Shown here one piece after another: positions 1 to 8,157 of a stretch of DNA of 64,000 nt. Source of the stretch: UBA12191 sp009937185 (GTDB lineage: Bacteria > Planctomycetota > UBA8108 > UBA1146); assembly GCA_938075155.1 (NCBI GenBank), contig CALJGL010000008.1, forward strand, positions 37,443 to 101,442, given 5' to 3'. Numbering within the stretch: position 1 is the first letter of the stretch; every line of letters begins with the position of its first letter. The position numbers and the translations under genes were made by a program. The notes below the pieces were generated by a model. That model was not told where the DNA came from, searched no databases, and saw only the letters and a list, made by a program, of their open reading frames with translations.

Positions 1-1499
1 ATCTCGCACCCCTGAATCGAATAGTCACCTAAAGCATCCACGTCGAGATGAACTCCGGATCTTAAATTGTCCCTGATGGATGAAGATTCAATCCGTGTTC
101 GCATATCGATGAAATCGTCGTCGGAATAACGAATGTCTAGGCTGACGCCGTGGTCTCCATTCGTGTGGCAATCGATACCTCGAAGACCAATTCGAACACG
201 TGGAGGATCGTTACTATCCACTTTTTTCGGACTGGATATTCTGATATTGAGGCCAATATCTCCATTTCCTGCGATTTGGTTTCGACGTAAGTCCAATCGA
301 GTTTTGCCACCGCTTCGGGTTGAGAGCGCGGGAGCAGAGATTCCACTTTGAGCATTGTTGAGAAAGTGGCTTTCTCGAATAGAGAGATCTACGAAACCCT
401 CTATTCGTAGCCCATCACCCCGGTTTTCAGAAACCCTACAATTCAATATAGAGCCGCTTGCTTCGCCGCCGTCGTCGTCATCCGTTTCAATTTGAATCCC
501 TTTGTCGGCAAAATTCCGAATTTCGCAATTGGAAATTCGAATAACGCAGTCGTCTGCCATGATGGCTCTGCGTGCCGTTCCCGATCCTTCAAATGAAAAG
601 CCATCAATCGCAACGAGTGTCTCGCCTGGGGGAAGAATGATCGTGTCTTTATTAGGTTCGCCCAGAAGCCGGGTCTTATGTTTTTTAGGATCAGGGAGTG
701 TGGTGAAATCGTCTGAGAATCCACCAAAAATACTCATGCCGTCAAACAACAGAAATCGCTCTGCATAGTTACCTTCGCAAACATAAATATTCACACCCGG
801 CATACCGATAGCAGCACCTATTGCTTCGTCGATAGTCTTGAATGCTGAAGGAGGCTGTAATCCTGTTCCGGAAGCAGAGACGGATTCATTGACATATCGC
901 ACCGGATTAGGGACTGCGGCCCATTCATTTTCATTGGTATCTGATTTTCCGGATTCGTCAACACAACGCACGACAGCATGAATCACTTGCCCATTTTTTA
1001 AATCAGTGATCCTGTAAAAGTTAACGCCAGGTTCGGTGACGAACTGTGGTTGAGCGTCGAAATCCTGTTTCCCTGATTTAGGAGCTGTGAAGACTTGGTA
1101 TCGAAGGTTTTCAGAAGTCGAGTGATCGTCAACACCAGACTCCCATCGGATGATGATCTCACCATCCCCCGGCAGTAATTGTTGAATCCCCATGAATAAG
1201 GGTTGGGTTTCTTCCGAGATTCGAGCTTTATCAGTGCCACGAATTTTTGATCTTGGCGAAGGCAATATCATGCGGGCACCGAGTGCCGCAGGCTCGGGAG
1301 TCTCGGTTTCAAGTGAAGAAAGAGATCGTTCCTGGGTGGGAGTTGATTCAGAGGCAGGTGTACAACCTGAAAAATTGGCTACACAGATGGCGATTGCGAA
1401 GATCAGCCCTGCACTAGAAAAGTGCTGGACTAACTTTCGACATAATCTGCGTACCGGTCTTGGGGATGGACCTTTAAGGATCAACTCGCTCTCCCTCAC
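1..1499 (-). CDS. Partial lipoprotein with Fn3-like and right-handed beta-helix domains
   Basis: The frame is open from a GTG at 1499 to the left edge, so the C-terminus is missing (about 499 residues visible). The N-terminus has a basic stretch, a hydrophobic helix and a lipobox (NFSGC, Cys46), so it is probably a lipoprotein. Residues about 90-190 look like a fibronectin type III domain. From about residue 200 there is a 'VNIYVCEGNYAE' start followed by short N/I/G-rich coils (for example ISNCEIRNF, LSIRESHFLNNAQSGI), typical of parallel beta-helix proteins of the pectate-lyase-like type. The start is uncertain: GTG at 1499 gives a long n-region and a TTG at about 1484 is possible. It lies 61 bp downstream of another lipoprotein gene on the same strand, probably in one transcript. 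The substrate is unknown. Confidence 0.75.
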   Translation of the reverse strand, partial: MRESELILKGPSPRPVRRLCRKLVQHFSSAGLIFAIAICVANFSGCTPASESTPTQERSLSSLETETPEPAALGARMILPSPRSKIRGTDKARISEETQPLFMGIQQLLPGDGEIIIRWESGVDDHSTSENLRYQVFTAPKSGKQDFDAQPQFVTEPGVNFYRITDLKNGQVIHAVVRCVDESGKSDTNENEWAAVPNPVRYVNESVSASGTGLQPPSAFKTIDEAIGAAIGMPGVNIYVCEGNYAERFLLFDGMSIFGGFSDDFTTLPDPKKHKTRLLGEPNKDTIILPPGETLVAIDGFSFEGSGTARRAIMADDCVIRISNCEIRNFADKGIQIETDDDDGGEASGSILNCRVSENRGDGLRIEGFVDLSIRESHFLNNAQSGISAPALSTRSGGKTRLDLRRNQIAGNGDIGLNIRISSPKKVDSNDPPRVRIGLRGIDCHTNGDHGVSLDIRYSDDDFIDMRTRIESSSIRDNLRSGVHLDVDALGDYSIQGCE

Positions 1500-1560
1500 A
1501 AGAGTGAAAGTCTCATTCTCCCAATAGTTTACAACATCTGGGCGAACCCGTCCTGCGAGG

Positions 1561-2865
1561 TCATTCCGAAACCGCAAGACCAATCCTGTTGACCTCTTCA
1601 ACACTTGTTCCATCCGAAATTTGAGGGTCTCCGCTGTAGTAAAGGAGCATACGATTGAGGTCTGGATTTACTTCTGTGAGGGGATCTTGCTCCCTGAGAG
1701 CGATATGAGGGTGCTTCACGTCATCTGAGTCAAATGTCACAGGGGAAAAGTTGTCACTAGAGGGGGAGATGACGGGGACGGCATAACCGCTCCAACTGAA
1801 TCCATCGACACTGTTCGAGTAGCCGATGAAAGAATCATTATCGGACGATATTTGTTGTCCCTCGTAAAAGAGATGCCACTCGATAATATTATCGAGGTTG
1901 TCTCTCTCTATTTCAATAGTTGGGGAACGCACTGCGAAGTCATCGAATGCACCGGGGCCGCCACTGAAAATCGGACCCGCATCTACGCCGGTGAGAGCAC
2001 CGTCAGTCACTGTCCAAGCCAAACCATTTGAAGAAGTGGCCATTCCTATGACGGAACTTCCGTCGTCTCTTACGGCTTCGAAGACCATTCGATATTCAAG
2101 AGGTTCTGTGTCCGAGTTGACTTGGATGACTTCAGGATCTGAAATCCGAATGACATTGCCGAATGATGGACCGACTTCCAATCCCGGGCAAAAAGCGGGT
2201 GTGCTCCAAGTGAGCCCATCTGCAGACTGACACGTAAGGGTCGCACTATATTGACCCACGATTCCGTATGTGCCTTCAAACCACATCAGGTATCTGCCCG
2301 AAACTCCTACCGGGACAGACTTGTTTAGGAGGACAGAGGGGTCTGTAACATTCAACGCGGTCCGTAGGGCACCATCGAATTCTAACTGAGGAAGTTCAGC
2401 AGCTGTAAGAACCCGAGTCCGCGATCCGAGGATGGGGTCAAAGTTATATTCATCGGAAGTGATCAAACCGATACTATTTTCTAAGGTGGCACCATCGGTG
2501 GCTTCGTAGAAGAGCATGTATCGATCACAAGTGGTGCACGCACCTGAAATAGGGTCGTTAATGATTCTATCGTTATCGTCCACCATGCAAGGACTGTCGA
2601 CTTCAAGATAATCAAAATCTGAGACCACCGCTGCAGCAGGATCGGCTGTCAATCGGTCACTCAAGATAGGGGCGATGAAGTCGTTTGGAAAAACTCCGGC
2701 TCTGTTCTTTGAGAACTCGATGACAGGTGCAGGGCTTCCAGCTGTACCTCCGCCACCTCCGCAACCTGAAACAACTCCGAGACAAATGAAGAGGCAAATC
2801 CACTTAGTTGGGGTAGACAATGGAAACGCTGGAGACTTCGAGATATTGCGATGGATTTGAGTCAT
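1561..2865 (-). CDS. Lipoprotein with five-bladed beta-propeller-like repeats
   Basis: A 434-residue protein with a type II signal peptide; the lipobox VVSGC places the acylated Cys at residue 35, followed by a poly-glycine linker. The body has repeated blades of the type 'YLMWFEGTY', 'YRMVFEAVRDDG..VIGMATSSNGLAW' and 'WHLFYEGQ..IGYSNSVDGFSW', each pairing an aromatic W/F-Y-E strand with an S-x-D-G-x-x-W loop. This is the pattern of the GH43/GH32-like five-bladed propeller fold. I do not see a full catalytic acidic triad clearly enough to claim an active glycosidase. The ATG at 2865 is preceded by GAAAGG at a suitable distance. It is probably the first gene of a two-gene unit with the beta-helix lipoprotein downstream. 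Confidence 0.8.
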   Translation of the reverse strand: MTQIHRNISKSPAFPLSTPTKWICLFICLGVVSGCGGGGGTAGSPAPVIEFSKNRAGVFPNDFIAPILSDRLTADPAAAVVSDFDYLEVDSPCMVDDNDRIINDPISGACTTCDRYMLFYEATDGATLENSIGLITSDEYNFDPILGSRTRVLTAAELPQLEFDGALRTALNVTDPSVLLNKSVPVGVSGRYLMWFEGTYGIVGQYSATLTCQSADGLTWSTPAFCPGLEVGPSFGNVIRISDPEVIQVNSDTEPLEYRMVFEAVRDDGSSVIGMATSSNGLAWTVTDGALTGVDAGPIFSGGPGAFDDFAVRSPTIEIERDNLDNIIEWHLFYEGQQISSDNDSFIGYSNSVDGFSWSGYAVPVISPSSDNFSPVTFDSDDVKHPHIALREQDPLTEVNPDLNRMLLYYSGDPQISDGTSVEEVNRIGLAVSE

Positions 2866-3318
2866 CGTCGGCCTTTCAACGGGTTTTACCTACGGTCTCT
2901 TGCCCCGCGGTTCAAGGGCTCCAGGTCATTGAAAAATTCGATCAAGATATCCTGAGAGACAACTGGGGTTGTTGCAGACAGATTTCAACAACGTTCCCCT
3001 ATATTCCGTTGTAGCCGAAACTCTTCACATTTGGGACAGCACTATCGGAAATTAACTCCAACCTTGACTAGTTTGGCAGGATTGACAGTTTCTCGTCCAG
3101 ATTCCTTTGTGTTGTAATGTTTATTGTTCAAGGAAGATGCGTAGGATTAGAAGTGGCGATGCTTCCCGCTTGGTAATGTGTGTTTAATATGCTCTTACTC
3201 GGCAAATATTTTGGGAGTGGCTCCGACTATTATCATTGAGGGCGAGAGCAACATGGCTCATGCCACCGACCTTTTATTATAAGATATGAATGACAAATCC
3301 AGAGATTTGGGAGATGAG
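2866..3318. other. Divergent intergenic region
   Basis: About 450 bp between the divergently transcribed propeller lipoprotein and subtilase genes, with no credible ORF. A perfect TTGACA lies at 3082-3087 without a good -10 at 16-18 bp. A TATTAT/TATAAG stretch lies near 3275-3282, just upstream of the subtilase start. A 6-bp inverted repeat ACAACG/CGTTGT occurs at 2988-3012. Promoters for both genes must lie here, but none can be called firmly. Confidence 0.5.
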
Positions 3319-6300
3319 ATGAAATCCACAGGGTTGAAATACTGCGTAGCACTACTATTGAGTGTATTCATCTCTTCTGATGCATGGTCTCAAGTCCCTT
3401 CCGAATCGTCGTGGACTCCCAATACCATGTCCTATAACTGGGGAGAGCAACGCGTTAAATTGACAGTTAAACCCGGACAATTCGCACTTTATATGCCATC
3501 TGCCAGTGAAGATGACGAAATCGGGAAACTGAATCAGTTATTGGACTCTCAGGGAATCGTGCTGAGTGAAGAATCGATCGAGGAGACTCCATATCCTGGC
3601 TTGGTATTGATTAAAGATCTAAGCAGCGATTCTTTTCAATCTCTTAGCAAGTTGGAATCGGGTTGGGTTTCACCCTGTCTTGATTACAGAGGAAAGCTCC
3701 ACATTCCAACTCAGCGATTTCTCGTCAGTCTCACCAGTTATGAAGCAAACGTTTACCAAAGGTTTGTGGATAATTCGGGTCTTCAGTTGATTCGTGAATT
3801 TCCTTCAACGAAACCCCTCTTCCTTGTCGAAACAAACCATGCACCGATTGATTTTGAATCAGCTTTGGAAGAAATTTCTTCCATTGAGGGTGTGGCCTCT
3901 GTCAGTCCCAATTTCATCATGCATCTCAAGGGAATGGCAGCTCCAAATGATCCGGGGTATTCCTCCCAATGGCATTTGAACAATACTGGGCAGCAAGGGA
4001 CTTTGGGAGTCGACATCGAAGCGGAAGCCGCATGGGGAATCGCAACGGGTGGCGCTAATGTCGTCATTGCGATTATCGATGAGGGCGTCGATGTGAATCA
4101 TGAAGACCTCGCTCCCAATATGGTTGCCGGACACGACTCCGTTACAATTCAGGCGAGCCCCGGCGGTATTCCGGGTAATTGTGACGTGAATGATTCGCAT
4201 GGAACTGGCTGTGCAGGCCTTGCTGCAGCTCGTGGAAACAACGGAATCGGAATCTCTGGCGTGGCATGGAATGCACAGATACAACCCGTGAGATTGGGAT
4301 TCGGAAATCATTGGACACAAAATGACTGGATAATAGATGCACTGACATGGTCCACGGATAACGGTGCAGATATCCTGTCAAATTCGTGGGGTGGTGGTGC
4401 TCCTAGTACCGCAGAATCCAACACTATGGATTACTCACTGAGCGTGGGGCGAAATGGTCTCGGATGTCTGCTCGTGTTTGCGAGTGGCAATGAGAGTGCC
4501 GGCGTCAGTTTTCCTGCGGCCTACTCTCAAACAGTCGCTGTCGGAGCTTCCAGTCCCTGCGATGAGATCAAATCTATATCCTCATGTGATGGAGAAAACT
4601 TTTGGGGTTCTAACACTGGACCTCAACAATCAGTTGTTGCTCCAGGGGTATTGATGGTGACCACTGACATCACTGGGGCCACAGGAATGGTCAATGGAGA
4701 TTACACTACAACGTTTAATGGAACCTCTTCAGCGACGCCCGTCGTTGCTGGAGCACTTGCCGTTATTCTGTCGCATGATCCGACTCTTTCTGCAGCCACT
4801 GCCGTAGATATTTTGCAAATAGCGGCAGACGACCAAGTCGGACCTGCTGGCCAGGACGTCCCCGGGTTCGATGACAATTTTGGGCATGGCCGCTTGAACC
4901 TTGCCAACATGCTAGCACTGATGGGGGGGCCTGCTTCTCCCACGAATCTGACATGCTCTGAGACGGGTGTTGGAGTGCAGATCAGTTGGACTCCAGGAGA
5001 GGCCTATGATCAGGTCATCGTGAGAAGAGATGGTGCACTCCTTTCGACGCTAGGAGGGAATGCTACGGGTTTCCTCGACGTGAACACCCCAGCGGGACAG
5101 CACACTTGGGAAGTTCAAGGCTTCGTTGGAGGAACTCCGAGCTTGAGTGTGAATTGCTCGTTGTTCCTGATTGGAAATGCAAAGGATCTGATCTGGTCCC
5201 CAGGGACAGGAACTGTGAATTCCGGCCTGACCTTTGGGAATGACCTGGTTCAAACAGGTAGAGAAGCCATCCTCACGAGCAATCTGACCGCCTTTCAAGA
5301 CTTGGATGTCTTCGACAGGATCTGGGTAATGTTGGGAATGTTCCCGAATAACCACCAGATTACTGAGGCCGAATCAGCGTCCCTTGTGACCTTCCTCACT
5401 AATGGCGTGGGTGGAAAAGCCCTTTATATGGAGGGTGGAGATACTTGGTTCTTCGATCCCCAGAGACCGATTCATGCACAGTTTGGAATTACCGCATTAT
5501 CAGATGGAGCCAGTGCCGATGATTTGGCAACGGTGACAGGTTTTGCAACCACAGGCTGTGATCTATCGGGACTCTCACTGACATACACCGGTGAGAACAG
5601 TTGGGTCGATCGTATCTCTGCGAATGTCGACTCTGCTGTTGTTCAGTCCAACCAAGCTCCCGCATATGACGTCGCAGTCTTTAGGGATAACGGTGGCCAA
5701 TTGACATTAGGTGCTTCCTATGAAAACGGTGGGCTCATCGATGGCACCGGAACCCGATTACAATTGGTCGAAGCACTTTTGGCTTGTATGGGGGGCACTC
5801 TTATTGCTCCTACAGATCTGACGTGCTTTCCCAATGGATCTTCGGTAACGCTGACGTGGACGAACGCAGGAAACTGGGATTCCATAGAGGTGGTCACTGA
5901 CGGAGGAACCCCATTAGTACTTCCGGCTTCTGCTACAACGACCACGATCACGGGTTTGGGGATCGGATCACATACCTTTGAGGTGAGTTCGATCATTGGT
6001 ACAGAAGTTTCAATACCTGCAGCTTGTTCTATTGGTATTGCGCCGGATGGACCGACTAATCTGAGTTGTAATCCATTCGGCTCTAATGTTCAGATTTCAT
6101 GGTCAAATCCGATTACTTACGATTCGATTGAGATACTTAGAAACTCTATCGTGATCGCCAGCCTCGCTGGATCTCCGACTTCGTATACAGATGTTTCGCC
6201 AGGGAGTGGTACTCACGGATATTTCGTCCGTGGACTCTTGGGTGGAGTGGATAGTAATGCTTCCAGTTGTGGAGTCTTTATCCCCCCAAATCCGGTGCAA

Positions 6301-8028
6301 GGATTGTCTTGTCAGGTTACAGGAGTCACAGCCGCGATTTCTTGGACGAATGGAGATACCTACGACGACATCCAAGTTCGTAGGGGTGGATTACTGATTG
6401 CGACACTGGCGGGGACTGCCACCACTTTCCAGGATCAACCGGGTTCGGGTAGTCATCAGTGGTCGATTCTGGGTGTTCTGCAATCGGTCGGTTCTTCAGA
6501 AGTGGTATGCAGCGGAACGGTAGTTCCAATAGCACCTTCAAATCTGGTCTGTTCAACGTCCGGAGCGAATGCCAACCTTTCATGGTCAAACTCTCAATCC
6601 TATTCTTCTTTGATTGTTTCGAGAGATGGTCTGGATGTTGCAACTCTCGCTGGAACTTCTATTTCCTTCGAAGAGGACCCGGGACCGGGCAGTTTTAGTT
6701 ACTCGATTCGAGCAATAGCAGGTGGTATCGAAAGTTCCGCCGTGAGTTGTGCGGTAATTCGTAATCCTCAAGGTGTCTCGAATCTTGATTGCCAATTTTC
6801 AGGGAGTACTGCTACTTTGATTTGGACCGCTGAAGCTGGATTGACCTCGATTCTTATTGAACGAAATGGTTCATTAGTCGCAACACTTGGGGGGGATGCC
6901 AGTTTCTATCAAGAGAATAGTCCTCCGTCAGGGCAAACGTCGTACTCGATAACACCAATAGCAGGCTCGCTCTCTGGAACAGCAACGAATTGCTCGATCA
7001 GCGTTCCACCGGGACCCGTAACAAACTTAGTTTGTTCCAGTCCTGCCGATTTCTCTGCGCAACTGAGTTGGAGTGCTCCAGCTAATCTGACATCTATAGA
7101 GGTCAGAAGAAATGGCGACTTGCTCTCAACATTGGGTGGGACAGCGGAGTCATTCACAGATTCGACAGCGCCTGGAGGGTTACAGAGTTATTCCCTGACC
7201 ACGATATCAGCGAGTATTCAAGGTGGATCGACTTCATGCCTAGTAGACGTCTCAATCCCTTCTGCGCCAGTGTGCAGCATGAGTGCGGATGTGACGTCAG
7301 GAACTTCTCCGTTGCAGGTTCAGTTCACGGATGGAAGTACAGGTTCTATCTCATTGTGGGAATGGGACTTTGGAGATGGAGTCACCTCAAATCAGCAAAA
7401 TCCCCAGCATGTATTCAATGCTCCTGCGGTTTATCCCGTATCACTGACGGTCACTGGGCCGGGTGGATTTGATTCAGCATCGTTGAACATAACCGTTACG
7501 GAGCCTGCTCCTGTCGCTGCATTTAGTGCGAGTGTTGTTTCGGGGACTGCACCCTTGACCGTTCAGTTTTCTGACTTGAGCACTGGCAGTATTAATTCAC
7601 GTAGTTGGACCTTTGGTGATAGTAATTCTTCAACGATTCAAAACCCCGAGCATACCTACGTGTCGCCAGGGGTATATTCAGTCAGCCTCTCGGTGGTCGG
7701 CCCAGGCGGAAGTGATAACTCGACGCAGGCAGCTCTTATTGAAGTTCTCGCTGCGCCTGTGTTTGTCAGAGGAGATGCCAATTCAGATGGTAGATCCGAT
7801 ATTTCTGATGCGATCCAAATTTTAGAATACATGTTCTTCTCTGGAGTTGCGTCTTGTGAATCGGCTCTCGATCTAGATGACGACGGTGTGGTAGGTATCG
7901 CAGATGCGATAGGAAAGTTAACTCAGATTTTCCAAGGGACACTCACTCCCGCTGCACCCTTCCCTGATTGTGGTTCCGATCCAACGTTAGATGGATTGAC
8001 CTGTTCAAGTCAGTCCACTTGCCCCTAA
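3319..8028 (+). CDS. Secreted subtilisin-like serine protease (S8) with Fn3-like repeats, two PKD domains and dockerin-like tail
   Basis: A 1569-residue exported protease. I chose the ATG at 3319 because GGGAG precedes it and it gives a compact signal peptide (MKSTGLKYC...AWSQ); an upstream in-frame ATG is at 3286. The peptidase S8 catalytic residues are visible: Asp254 (IIDEGVD), His294 (SHGTGCAG), oxyanion Asn391 (ASGNES) and Ser470 (NGTSSATP). After the catalytic domain come seven copies of a roughly 80-residue Fn3-like module (pattern NLxCxxxGxxxxISWxxxxxYDxIxVxRxG). The first and second are separated by a domain at about residues 615-830 that resembles a Rossmann/glutamine-amidotransferase-like fold. 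Two PKD domains follow (WDFGDG and WTFGDS, about 1314-1480). The C-terminus is a dockerin-like EF-hand pair from about 1482 ending in a Cys-rich tail (...STCP). It probably acts on or outside the cell surface. Confidence 0.93.
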   Translation: MKSTGLKYCVALLLSVFISSDAWSQVPSESSWTPNTMSYNWGEQRVKLTVKPGQFALYMPSASEDDEIGKLNQLLDSQGIVLSEESIEETPYPGLVLIKDLSSDSFQSLSKLESGWVSPCLDYRGKLHIPTQRFLVSLTSYEANVYQRFVDNSGLQLIREFPSTKPLFLVETNHAPIDFESALEEISSIEGVASVSPNFIMHLKGMAAPNDPGYSSQWHLNNTGQQGTLGVDIEAEAAWGIATGGANVVIAIIDEGVDVNHEDLAPNMVAGHDSVTIQASPGGIPGNCDVNDSHGTGCAGLAAARGNNGIGISGVAWNAQIQPVRLGFGNHWTQNDWIIDALTWSTDNGADILSNSWGGGAPSTAESNTMDYSLSVGRNGLGCLLVFASGNESAGVSFPAAYSQTVAVGASSPCDEIKSISSCDGENFWGSNTGPQQSVVAPGVLMVTTDITGATGMVNGDYTTTFNGTSSATPVVAGALAVILSHDPTLSAATAVDILQIAADDQVGPAGQDVPGFDDNFGHGRLNLANMLALMGGPASPTNLTCSETGVGVQISWTPGEAYDQVIVRRDGALLSTLGGNATGFLDVNTPAGQHTWEVQGFVGGTPSLSVNCSLFLIGNAKDLIWSPGTGTVNSGLTFGNDLVQTGREAILTSNLTAFQDLDVFDRIWVMLGMFPNNHQITEAESASLVTFLTNGVGGKALYMEGGDTWFFDPQRPIHAQFGITALSDGASADDLATVTGFATTGCDLSGLSLTYTGENSWVDRISANVDSAVVQSNQAPAYDVAVFRDNGGQLTLGASYENGGLIDGTGTRLQLVEALLACMGGTLIAPTDLTCFPNGSSVTLTWTNAGNWDSIEVVTDGGTPLVLPASATTTTITGLGIGSHTFEVSSIIGTEVSIPAACSIGIAPDGPTNLSCNPFGSNVQISWSNPITYDSIEILRNSIVIASLAGSPTSYTDVSPGSGTHGYFVRGLLGGVDSNASSCGVFIPPNPVQGLSCQVTGVTAAISWTNGDTYDDIQVRRGGLLIATLAGTATTFQDQPGSGSHQWSILGVLQSVGSSEVVCSGTVVPIAPSNLVCSTSGANANLSWSNSQSYSSLIVSRDGLDVATLAGTSISFEEDPGPGSFSYSIRAIAGGIESSAVSCAVIRNPQGVSNLDCQFSGSTATLIWTAEAGLTSILIERNGSLVATLGGDASFYQENSPPSGQTSYSITPIAGSLSGTATNCSISVPPGPVTNLVCSSPADFSAQLSWSAPANLTSIEVRRNGDLLSTLGGTAESFTDSTAPGGLQSYSLTTISASIQGGSTSCLVDVSIPSAPVCSMSADVTSGTSPLQVQFTDGSTGSISLWEWDFGDGVTSNQQNPQHVFNAPAVYPVSLTVTGPGGFDSASLNITVTEPAPVAAFSASVVSGTAPLTVQFSDLSTGSINSRSWTFGDSNSSTIQNPEHTYVSPGVYSVSLSVVGPGGSDNSTQAALIEVLAAPVFVRGDANSDGRSDISDAIQILEYMFFSGVASCESALDLDDDGVVGIADAIGKLTQIFQGTLTPAAPFPDCGSDPTLDGLTCSSQSTCP

Positions 8029-8058
8029 GTTCATGAAGGTATTTTAATACGATTTGAC

Positions 8059-8093
8059 CCTGCGGAAGAGCGACCTCTTTCGCAGGTTTTTTT
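8059..8093 (+). terminator. Rho-independent terminator of the subtilase gene
   Basis: A 12-bp stem, CCTGCGGAAGAG paired with CTCTTTCGCAGG (one G-U pair), is followed by seven T residues, 30 bp after the stop codon. Confidence 0.9.
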
Positions 8094-8100
8094 ATGATGA

Positions 8101-8140
8101 AAAAGGGGCTTCTTTATTGCGGATTAATAACTGCAATAAA
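8101..8140 (-). terminator. Possible terminator hairpin of the minus-strand repeat-protein gene
   Basis: TTTATTGC (8113-8120) pairs with GCAATAAA (8133-8140) around a 12-nt loop, just past the stop of the gene ending at 8158. Read on the minus strand a short T4 tract follows at some distance, so this is a weak call. Confidence 0.35.
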
Positions 8141-8157
8141 AATGAAGAAGGACTGAT

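Noticed and set aside
1192..1527. Plus-strand ORF across the left-edge lipoprotein gene
   Set aside because: The minus strand gives a complete lipoprotein signal, Fn3 and beta-helix pattern, while the plus ORF has no recognisable domain.
3082..3110. Promoter from the TTGACA at 3082
   Set aside because: No acceptable -10 at 16-18 bp, so it is only mentioned in the intergenic entry.
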